A stretch of 22,785 nucleotides of DNA from an uncultured Megasphaera sp. GTDB lineage: Bacteria; Bacillota; Negativicutes; Veillonellales; Megasphaeraceae. The stretch's first letter is position 1; each line of letters starts with the position of its first letter. The DNA lies in contig USGG01000029.1 of the NCBI GenBank assembly GCA_900554215.1, positions 1 through 22,785 of the forward strand, written 5' to 3'. This document shows positions 8,465 through 14,307 of this stretch, piece after piece. The notes beneath the pieces were generated by a model. That model was given only the letters and a program-made list of their open reading frames with translations. It was not told where the DNA came from and searched no databases. Made by a program: the position numbers and the translations under genes.

Positions 8465-8494
8465 ATTATGCACATTAAAGTATACTCTCGTCAA
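8465..8494 (-). promoter_or_regulatory. Possible promoter of the MATE pair
   Basis: On the minus strand -35 TTGACG (8494-8489), an 18-base spacer and -10 CATAAT (8470-8465). The predicted start near 8457-8458 is two or three bases before the ATG at 8455. A second -10-like TATACT sits at 8484-8479 with a poor -35; it would give a leader of about 17 bases. Confidence 0.45.
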
Positions 8495-8497
8495 TAC

Positions 8498-8537
8498 AAA
8501 AATGACCGGCAGACGTTGCATTTTCTGTCTGCCGGTC
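8498..8537 (-). terminator. Rho-independent terminator after the deoD-amidohydrolase operon
   Basis: On the minus strand GACCGGCAGAC (8537-8527) pairs perfectly with GTCTGCCGGTC (8514-8504) around a 12-base loop, followed by a T5 run (8502-8498). It separates this operon from the MATE promoter just downstream. Confidence 0.9.
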
Positions 8538-8561
8538 GTTCTTATGCGGTTAATAAATGAT

Positions 8562-9392
8562 TTACGCTTCCAGTCCCAGGCGGTACAAGCGGTTGGCGTT
8601 GTCGAAAAAGACGGCCTGCCAATACTGTTCAGGAATAAAGGATTTGACAAAGGCGACGTAATCGCCCAGATTGGCCAACGGCCAGTCCGTGCCGAACATG
8701 ACGCTGTCGTAGCGGTTCAAATAGCACAGCCAGTCGCGCAGCATCGAAATATATCCTTCCTTGGCCTTCAAAAAGCCGTTCATGTCGTGAATTTTTCCTT
8801 CAAGCAGCCCCGACAAGTCGACGGCGACGTTGCGGTTCTTTTCCAGCACGGCGATGGCGTCCTGCAGGAACGGATTGCCGATATGGCACATGACGAACTG
8901 CACGTCCGGGTGCTTGACAGCCGCCTCGTCGAGCGTCAGGGGATGGCTGTATTTCAGCAGGGCATTGGCCGTCGCCGTAAGGCCCGTGTGAACGGCTACG
9001 GGCTTGTCGTATCTCTTCGCCAGCTCGTATACGGGATCGTATACAGGATCGTAAATATAGACGTGGTTATACCCTGGGTAGAGCTTGATGCCACAGCACT
9101 GCTTCCGCTTCAGGTTCTCTTCTATCAGCGGGAGCGATTCCTCGATATGGTCGTTGCAGCCGCTGCTGTCGAGGCCGATGCAGTAGCTCATAAATTCGGG
9201 ATAAACGTGTCCCTCCGGGTCCAGCGTCCCGTTGCCCATGACGACGCCGTGAACGTAATGGTACTGGGCGTAGGCCTGCCGCAGGTGCTCGGCCGAGTTG
9301 ACGTGGCCTGCCGCCAGAGCCAGCTCGTTAAAGCCCTTGAAATCGCGGAAATGGAAATGACTGTCGATAATTTTTAATGTATTGCCCTTCAT
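8562..9392 (-). CDS. Metal-dependent amidohydrolase (Amidohydro_2, TIM-barrel)
   Basis: A 276-residue TIM-barrel hydrolase of the amidohydrolase-2 family. The metal-site residues are in order: H12 and H14 in DSHFHF, H135 in VAVHTG, H170 in MCHIGNP and D236 in FGTDWPL, ending with the family-typical FDNANRLYRLG. Members hydrolyse or decarboxylate small cyclic or carboxylated substrates in the cytoplasm; the substrate here is unknown. ATG 9392 follows GGGAG at a good distance. The gene starts 12 bp after the deoD stop and is followed by a strong terminator, so it is the second gene of a two-gene operon. This pairing hints at a role in nucleoside or base breakdown, but that is inference. Confidence 0.85.
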   Translation of the reverse strand: MKGNTLKIIDSHFHFRDFKGFNELALAAGHVNSAEHLRQAYAQYHYVHGVVMGNGTLDPEGHVYPEFMSYCIGLDSSGCNDHIEESLPLIEENLKRKQCCGIKLYPGYNHVYIYDPVYDPVYELAKRYDKPVAVHTGLTATANALLKYSHPLTLDEAAVKHPDVQFVMCHIGNPFLQDAIAVLEKNRNVAVDLSGLLEGKIHDMNGFLKAKEGYISMLRDWLCYLNRYDSVMFGTDWPLANLGDYVAFVKSFIPEQYWQAVFFDNANRLYRLGLEA

Positions 9393-9404
9393 CGCCTGCG
9401 CTCC

Positions 9405-10112
9405 CTACTCGGCTGTGATCGTTTCCAGAGCAATGCGGATCATGTCGTCGAAGGACGTCTGCCGTTCTTCCGCCGTGCAGGCTTCCTTAGTCAGCAAGTG
9501 ATCGCTTACGGTAAACAAGCCCAAGGCCTGAACGCCGTATTTCGCCGCCAGCACGTACAGCCCTGCCGTTTCCATTTCTACAGCCATGATGCCGTACGCC
9601 GTCAGTTTATCGTTATCGATTTCATCATCGTAAAACCGGTCTACCGAGACGATATTGCCGACGCGGACGGGGATGCTCTGCCGCGCAGCCGCGTCGTAGG
9701 CCTTCCGCAGCAGCTCGAAATCGGCCAGAGCCGCGTAATTGATGGCGGGACCGAAGATGTTGCGTATAATGGACGAATCCGTCGTAGCCCCCTGGGCAAT
9801 GACGACGTCGCGCAGCCGGATATCCTTGCGCATCGCTCCGCAGGTACCGACGCGGATCAGCTTTTTGACGCCGTAATCGCGCATGAGCTCCGTTGCGTAT
9901 ATGGAAATAGATGGAATCCCCATCCCCGTGCCCTGGACGGAAACGGCGTGCCCCTTATAGGTTCCCGTATATCCAAGCATATTGCGGACGCGGTTGTAGC
10001 AAACGGCGCCGTCCAAAAAATGCTCCGCTATATACTGAGCCCGCAGCGGGTCGCCGGGAAGCAGGATCTTATCGGCAATATCGCCGGCCTTGGCTTCAAT
10101 GTGCAAACTCAT
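9405..10112 (-). CDS. deoD: Purine nucleoside phosphorylase, DeoD type
   Basis: A 235-residue hexameric-type phosphorylase that cleaves purine (deoxy)nucleosides with phosphate to the free base and (deoxy)ribose-1-phosphate. Active-site residues align exactly with E. coli numbering: H4, R24, R43, R87, E179-M180-E181 in VEMETA, and the catalytic D204 in VSDHLLTKE. The phosphate-site Ser90 is Thr here (RVGTCGA). Length is normal. The start is certain: AGGAGG lies eight bases before ATG 10112. It is the first gene of an operon with the amidohydrolase. Confidence 0.96.
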   Translation of the reverse strand: MSLHIEAKAGDIADKILLPGDPLRAQYIAEHFLDGAVCYNRVRNMLGYTGTYKGHAVSVQGTGMGIPSISIYATELMRDYGVKKLIRVGTCGAMRKDIRLRDVVIAQGATTDSSIIRNIFGPAINYAALADFELLRKAYDAAARQSIPVRVGNIVSVDRFYDDEIDNDKLTAYGIMAVEMETAGLYVLAAKYGVQALGLFTVSDHLLTKEACTAEERQTSFDDMIRIALETITAE

Positions 10113-10171
10113 AACAAGGACCTCCTTTGTACAGCTCTATCGCTGTTAGTCTATAATTGAACATCGCCTTT

Positions 10172-10180
10172 ATTATATCA
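10172..10180 (-). promoter_or_regulatory. Extended -10 promoter of deoD
   Basis: The minus strand reads TGATATAAT, a perfect -10 with TGn extension, about 60 bases upstream of the deoD ATG and only a few bases beyond the stop codon of the acyl ligase gene. The -35 region falls inside the ligase coding end and is poor. Confidence 0.55.
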
Positions 10181-10183
10181 CAA

Positions 10184-11428
10184 TTACAAAGAGCTCGTCA
10201 TAGATAATAGACGTCCTTTATCAATTTTTCCGCTTTCATTTTTGGGTAAATGCGTTATTTCTATAAAACGGTCCGGAATCTCCTGAGGCAGCAGCCGTCG
10301 CCGCAACGCCGCTATACAGAGAGTCTTCCCCTGTTTCCATATATCGGACGAAGAAATATAGCCGACAAGCTCATCCCGGTGAGGCCGGCGCAGGACGACG
10401 ACGGCCCCTTCCGCATCGGGAATACATTCCTGCAGTGCCCTTTCCACTTTATATGCCGAAACGCTGACGCCGTTAATCCGGCAAATCTCGTCGCTGCGGC
10501 CAAGGTAATGGAGCATGCCGTCGTCTATATATCCCCGGTCCTGAGTCACATAGGGCATGGATAGGCCCAGCACATGGCCTGCCGTGCAGACAGTAATTTC
10601 CTGCGTGTCCTCCTGTACTGCGACATGAATCCCTGCGAAGGGGCGGCCTACGAGGGTGTCGTCATCGGTCATGTCCTCATCCCTGATGTAAGTGATATAG
10701 TTCAATTCGCTGGAACCGTAGTACAAGACAATCTTCGCTCTAGGAAAGACCTGTTTCAGCTGTCCGGCCTGCCGTTTTCCCAAGGCCTGGGAACCGCTGA
10801 CAATATGCTTCACCGTATCGTCGGCACAGCCGGAGGCTTTCAGCTGCTTCCTCAAGAGAAACAGCTTCGCCGGAATCATATACAGCGCGTTGACTTGGTA
10901 CGCTTCCATCATCGTCAGCCACTGCTTAGGATGCAGGCCGTCAGCCCCTACGACAGTACCTCCGACAGAAAATACGCCGAGATACATGTTTAAGTTTCCT
11001 GTAAAGGCCAGGCTTCCCTGGCAAAGCATGACCGTGTTTTCATCGACGCCGAATACGCCGTTCTGCACGGGAAAAAAGGCCGCCCAGCTGTCGTAGGTCC
11101 GCCACCACAGCTTCGGACGGCCTGACGAACCGGACGTCATAACGCCCATGCAGGCGCCTTCCGGCGGGATTTGCGAACAATCACGCCGCTCGCCTCTTGG
11201 CTGCGGAGCGATGACCGGTACCCAGTTCGTGCCAGCATAAGCCAAAAACTCAATTAGCTGTCCGGCAATTGTATCGGCATAAATCCACCGGCAGGCACGC
11301 TCTCCGCCGACGGCGTCCCGCAGCGCCTGAGCCCGGCGCGCCAGCTGGCCGTAGGTATACTGGCAGGTTTCCGTAACGAGAGCCGTTTTCTCAGCGTCCT
11401 GCGCCTGAATAAGCGATAAGTAATCCAT
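10184..11428 (-). CDS. AMP-forming acyl/aryl-CoA ligase family protein, YhfT-like, last gene of the BirA operon
   Basis: A compact 414-residue ANL-superfamily adenylating enzyme. Motif A3 is TSGSSGRPK (98-106), A5 is YYGSSE (236-241), A7/A8 lies in the DRGYIDDGMLHYLGRSDE region, and the catalytic Lys is K401 in NESGKIDKGRL. All key residues are present, so it should activate a carboxylic acid with ATP and probably pass it to CoA or a carrier. It is about 70-100 residues shorter than MenE or FadD proteins, mostly in the N-terminal part. It begins three bases after the thiolase stop behind AAAGAG. Its place in a biotin-responsive operon suggests an acyl substrate linked to biotin or fatty-acid metabolism; the true substrate is unknown. 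Confidence 0.82.
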   Translation of the reverse strand: MDYLSLIQAQDAEKTALVTETCQYTYGQLARRAQALRDAVGGERACRWIYADTIAGQLIEFLAYAGTNWVPVIAPQPRGERRDCSQIPPEGACMGVMTSGSSGRPKLWWRTYDSWAAFFPVQNGVFGVDENTVMLCQGSLAFTGNLNMYLGVFSVGGTVVGADGLHPKQWLTMMEAYQVNALYMIPAKLFLLRKQLKASGCADDTVKHIVSGSQALGKRQAGQLKQVFPRAKIVLYYGSSELNYITYIRDEDMTDDDTLVGRPFAGIHVAVQEDTQEITVCTAGHVLGLSMPYVTQDRGYIDDGMLHYLGRSDEICRINGVSVSAYKVERALQECIPDAEGAVVVLRRPHRDELVGYISSSDIWKQGKTLCIAALRRRLLPQEIPDRFIEITHLPKNESGKIDKGRLLSMTSSL

Positions 11429-11431
11429 AGT

Positions 11432-12568
11432 CTACACTCTTTCTATAATCATCGCCTTGCCAAGGCCGCCGGCGCCGGCAATACTGCAGCAGCCCAGCGC
11501 GCCGCCCCTGACCCGCAGCCCTTCGATAGCGTGCAGGAGTAATATAGCGCCGGTTGCTCCATATGGATGGCCGTATGCCAAGGCTCCGCCGAAGGGATTA
11601 TAGGCCGCCGCGCAGCGGGGGAATCGGCGGGCAAATAGCTCGCCAATCAAGGCAAAGGCTTCATTGATTTCGAAAACATCTATATCTTCACCGCGCAGCC
11701 CGCATCGTGTCAGCACCACTTCTGCGGCCTGCACCGCTCCGACGGGGCTCAGCAGCGGATCTACGCCGCAGGAGGCGACGCCGCGTATTGTAACAGCCGG
11801 CCGCAGTCCGTATCGGCGGACGTACGCAGGGGAACACACGATCACAAAGGCCGCGCCGTCGTTGGTGAGGCAGGAGTTGGCCGCCGTAATCACCGTTCCG
11901 TCCGGCAATACCGGCTTCAAACGCCGCAGCAGCTGCGGACGCATGGCATGACGAATCCCTTCATCCCGCGCACCGCCGCATACTGGGGCAATGCACGGCT
12001 GAAATACGCCTTGCCTCTCGGCCTCTTCGGCCAGAGCATGGCTGCGAAGAACCCAGGCATCCAGCGTCTCCCGCGTAATATGGAATTGTTCCGCCGTGTA
12101 CTCGGCGCAGCGAAGCATGCAATCTTCACTCCATACCTGCGGGCTGAATTGCGCCGTCATGTACCAAGCCCCATCGCCGCGGTAGGCCGGATGATTGGGG
12201 TGACAGCTTCGCCGCGGCTGGGTAGAGGCACTGTCAAATCCGCCGGCCAGAATGCATTCCGCCTGTCCCGCAGCCACCTTTGCCGCCGCGATGGCGACGC
12301 TTTCCAGGCCGCTGCAACACTGCATATCAACGGTCACGGCCGGTATCGACAGATCCAATCCCGCTTCCAGCGCAGCCAGACGGGTAATGTTGCTGCCGCA
12401 GCCTACGCTGTTGCCGCCGATAACTTCGTCGATGCAAACCAACCTGTATGCGCGGGCCACTTCCTGCAAAACGGCTGCGCCCAGTTTCTCTGCCGGCACA
12501 TGGCGGTACATGCCATTATACACGCCGATGTAGCTGCGCAGGCCGCCGACAATATACACGTCATTCAT
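11432..12568 (-). CDS. Divergent thiolase (acetyl-CoA acetyltransferase family), YhfS-like
   Basis: A 378-residue thiolase-fold enzyme that joins or cleaves acyl thioesters. Catalytic residues are present: nucleophile C84 in MQCCSGL (the usual CGSG is CCSG here), NEAFA at 302-306, H334 in YGHPYGATG and a C-terminal Cys (360/361) in GCCSIAG. It is only distantly similar to the housekeeping thiolase at 14308. The ATG at 12568 overlaps the bioY stop by four bases (ATGA) with no strong ribosome binding site, indicating translational coupling. The bioY-thiolase-ligase association resembles yhfUTS of B. subtilis. The unusual Cys next to the nucleophile may mark a different substrate pocket. Confidence 0.85.
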   Translation of the reverse strand: MNDVYIVGGLRSYIGVYNGMYRHVPAEKLGAAVLQEVARAYRLVCIDEVIGGNSVGCGSNITRLAALEAGLDLSIPAVTVDMQCCSGLESVAIAAAKVAAGQAECILAGGFDSASTQPRRSCHPNHPAYRGDGAWYMTAQFSPQVWSEDCMLRCAEYTAEQFHITRETLDAWVLRSHALAEEAERQGVFQPCIAPVCGGARDEGIRHAMRPQLLRRLKPVLPDGTVITAANSCLTNDGAAFVIVCSPAYVRRYGLRPAVTIRGVASCGVDPLLSPVGAVQAAEVVLTRCGLRGEDIDVFEINEAFALIGELFARRFPRCAAAYNPFGGALAYGHPYGATGAILLLHAIEGLRVRGGALGCCSIAGAGGLGKAMIIERV

Positions 12569-13113
12569 CGCATCGCACCCAGGATCTTATACAAGGGACG
12601 GGCCAAAGCCGCCGCCCCCAGGCACTTGACGATATCCAGGGGAATAAAGGGAAGCACGCCGCTGAGCACGGCTCCTTCCCAGGTCATGCCCGTAATGAGC
12701 TTCAGCTGGATACATCCTAGCACGTCGATGACCGGCAGGCCGATGCAGACGCCGACAAGGGCGAAGCGCTTGAAATTGTACTCCTTCCCCTTCAGCCAGG
12801 CAATGAGCGTCACGGCGACGACATAGCCCCAAATATACCCGCCCGTCGGGCCGAACATTTTTCCCGGGCCGGACGCGCCGCCCGTAAACACGGGGATGCC
12901 GATAAGGCCGATGCAGACGTACGTCAGCATGGCGGCGCAGGCCTGCTTCGGCGGCAGCAGATAGGCGACCAAATTGACGACCAGCGTCTGCAGCGATATA
13001 GGCGACAGGGAAAAGGGCAGGGGAATAATCATATACGCCGATACGCAGTTCATGGCGATGAGCAGGGCCAGCCGCGTCAGCGTTCCGGCATTATACGTTG
13101 TTGATTTCATCAT
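12565..13113 (-). CDS. bioY: BioY, substrate-binding component of the biotin ECF transporter
   Basis: A 182-residue, roughly six-helix membrane protein with BioY signatures GKMFGPTGGYIWGY and PFIPLDIVKCLGAAAL. BioY binds biotin with high affinity and works alone or with the shared EcfA/EcfT energising unit; no EcfA or EcfT gene is nearby, so a shared module is likely elsewhere. ATG 13113 is chosen because AAGGAG lies seven bases upstream; a GTG at 13119 is in the same frame but too close to the site. The start lies inside the end of the hot-dog gene (23-base overlap), and the gene overlaps the thiolase by four bases. It is therefore firmly part of the four-gene operon. Confidence 0.93.
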   Translation of the reverse strand: MMKSTTYNAGTLTRLALLIAMNCVSAYMIIPLPFSLSPISLQTLVVNLVAYLLPPKQACAAMLTYVCIGLIGIPVFTGGASGPGKMFGPTGGYIWGYVVAVTLIAWLKGKEYNFKRFALVGVCIGLPVIDVLGCIQLKLITGMTWEGAVLSGVLPFIPLDIVKCLGAAALARPLYKILGAMR

Positions 13114-13675
13114 ATACACGCTCCTTATGCGGTAATCGTTCTATCGTACTGACCAGACGGCCGCCGACATATCCATTCATACCGGCAGGCGTCCCCACGA
13201 GGCAGAGCTCCTCGCCGGCATATACGGGCTTTCGAAATTTGCAGCGCCAGCGAAGGTCGTCCTCATCCAGCGACGACAGCAGTCGTTCCAGAAAGCACAA
13301 TCCGGGAACAACGGCATCCTTTCCCCGATGTATTTCGTTAGAGTCGCCGCTGACGGCCAGGTAAGCTTGTATGTCCTCGTCAGAAAAAACATGACGCCAC
13401 AGGATTTCGCCATCAGGAACGCCATCGTCCCCGGCAGGTGCGTTTTCCCGGAAAAGGCCGAGGGGCTTGACCAGCAGTACCGTCAGCGACTGGCGGCACC
13501 TTCCGTCTTCATCCCATCCCAGTACTTGCAGCACGGCCCGCCGCGCCGTCTTTCGGCAGTCCTCCAATGAAAACGAACAGGCCTTTCCTTCCAGGCACAA
13601 CGAGGCTTCTGCCAGGAACCAGCCGGAAAAATCATAGCGTTTACAGGCAGCCAGCTGCTGAATCAGCTGCATCAT
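13091..13675 (-). CDS. MaoC-like hot-dog protein (putative enoyl-thioester hydratase/dehydratase), first gene of the BirA operon
   Basis: A 194-residue protein whose central part reads FSDEDIQAYLAVSGDSNEIH followed by VVPGLCFLERLL. This matches the catalytic loop of MaoC/PhaJ-type R-specific hydratases; D111 and H116 have the same five-residue spacing as the PhaJ Asp/His pair. The C-terminal segment FRKPVYAGEELCLVG is the usual MaoC hot-dog strand. The first 90 residues match no family I recognise and may be a degenerate second hot-dog half. Start: AAAGGA lies five bases before ATG 13675 (MMQLIQ); ATG 13681 abuts the site and is less likely. It leads the operon, 27 bases or so after the predicted transcription start. 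Hydration or dehydration of an acyl thioester is inferred. Confidence 0.68.
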   Translation of the reverse strand: MMQLIQQLAACKRYDFSGWFLAEASLCLEGKACSFSLEDCRKTARRAVLQVLGWDEDGRCRQSLTVLLVKPLGLFRENAPAGDDGVPDGEILWRHVFSDEDIQAYLAVSGDSNEIHRGKDAVVPGLCFLERLLSSLDEDDLRWRCKFRKPVYAGEELCLVGTPAGMNGYVGGRLVSTIERLPHKERVYDEINNV

Positions 13676-13708
13676 CGGCATCCTTTCTTTCTGTTCAGTA
13701 TGTATGGG

Positions 13709-13737
13709 ATTATAACAACTTCACCCACTAGTGTCAA
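13709..13737 (-). promoter_or_regulatory. Consensus promoter of the hot-dog-bioY-thiolase-ligase operon
   Basis: On the minus strand: -35 TTGACA (13737-13732), spacer of exactly 17 bases, and -10 TATAAT (13714-13709). Both hexamers are perfect. Transcription should start near 13702. The -35 lies inside one half of the BirA-type operator, so repressor binding would block polymerase. Confidence 0.88.
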
Positions 13738-13764
13738 CTGTATAAATTATTTTAAGTTAACAAT
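13730..13764. promoter_or_regulatory. BirA (biotin repressor) operator
   Basis: Two inverted half-sites, AGTGTCAACT (13730-13739) and AGTTAACAAT (13755-13764), are separated by 15 bases. The right half, read on the other strand, is ATTGTTAACT and matches the left at 8 of 10 positions. This is the architecture of BirA operators (TTGTnAAC-type halves 14-16 bases apart) known in Firmicutes and E. coli. It covers the -35 of a promoter whose operon contains bioY, the best-known BirA target. Binding itself is inferred. Confidence 0.82.
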
Positions 13765-13951
13765 AAATTGAGCTATCGTTATTTATTTCACATAACAAAC
13801 TATACGCTTTGAGCAATATACCTTTGTTATTTTATTTATAATTAAAACATTATAATAAATATATTTTTTCATCTTATCCATGTATTATGCGTTTTTTAGC
13901 TGTATCATATTCAAATATGAGTATTTAATATAAGCAAACGCCTTTTTCCTC

Positions 13952-13980
13952 TTGCATTTATTTGTGAAAAAATGTACTAT
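13952..13980 (+). promoter_or_regulatory. Possible distal promoter of thlA (P1)
   Basis: -35 TTGCAT (13952-13957), a 17-base spacer and -10 TACTAT (13975-13980). It shares the 15-base block TCCTCTTGCATTTAT with the proximal promoter. A transcript from here would have a leader of about 320 bases containing the hairpin at 13999-14047. Confidence 0.4.
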
Positions 13981-13998
13981 ATATATAACGAGATTGTG

Positions 13999-14047
13999 AA
14001 ATTTAGAACTCATCCTTCCCCGTTATGTCGAGGATGTTCCAAAATTT
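13999..14047 (+). other. Imperfect hairpin in the thlA upstream region
   Basis: AAATTT, GAAC and CATCCT on the left (13999-14016) pair with AGGATG, GTTC and AAATTT on the right (14031-14047). There is one bulged T in the left arm, a short unpaired stretch near the base and a 14-base loop. No T-tract follows, so it does not look like a terminator. Confidence 0.45.
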
Positions 14048-14179
14048 GCTATAGGTTATTATTCCATATCAGCCGCAGCAAGGTTTCTGGTCATCGTTAA
14101 TTATTTTTCGATTATAAATCATAGCAAACAAAAATATATGCATGAAGTATTATTTTTTGTAATAACTTTGTATATCCTC

Positions 14180-14209
14180 TTGCATTTATGTTGAAAAGTT
14201 TGTTATGAT
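14180..14209 (+). promoter_or_regulatory. Probable main promoter of thlA (P2)
   Basis: -35 TTGCAT (14180-14185), an 18-base spacer and an extended -10 TGTTATGAT (14201-14209). The leader would be about 90 bases. An inverted repeat TTGTTAT-N7-ATAACAA (14200-14220) lies over the -10 and the start region. Confidence 0.5.
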
Positions 14210-14307
14210 TATAATAACAATATATCATTCATACTGATGATACATTTGCAACATGTATGTCTTATCCGGACATACTATTACATTCAAACCATAAGGAGTG
14301 ATTTTCT

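Larger units (their letters stand above)
13765..14307 (+). other. AT-rich intergenic and leader region upstream of thlA
   Basis: This 543-base stretch has no credible gene on either strand. It holds two promoter-like elements sharing a 15-base repeat (13947-13961 and 14175-14189), a long imperfect hairpin (13999-14047) and an inverted repeat over the second -10 (14200-14220). A further 8-bp inverted repeat sits at 13792-13799/13823-13830. Base composition is far more AT-rich than the flanking genes. No known riboswitch was recognised. Confidence 0.6.

Noticed and set aside
8502..9377. 291-codon plus-strand frame opposite the amidohydrolase
   Set aside because: Shadow frame; it also runs through the terminator hairpin at 8498-8537.
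11948..12826. 292-codon plus-strand frame opposite the thiolase and bioY
   Set aside because: Shadow frame crossing two real, overlapping genes; composition is not protein-like.
13994..14011. Rex-like site (TTGTGAA) upstream of thlA
   Set aside because: The second half of the palindrome does not match TTCACAA; only one half-site is present.
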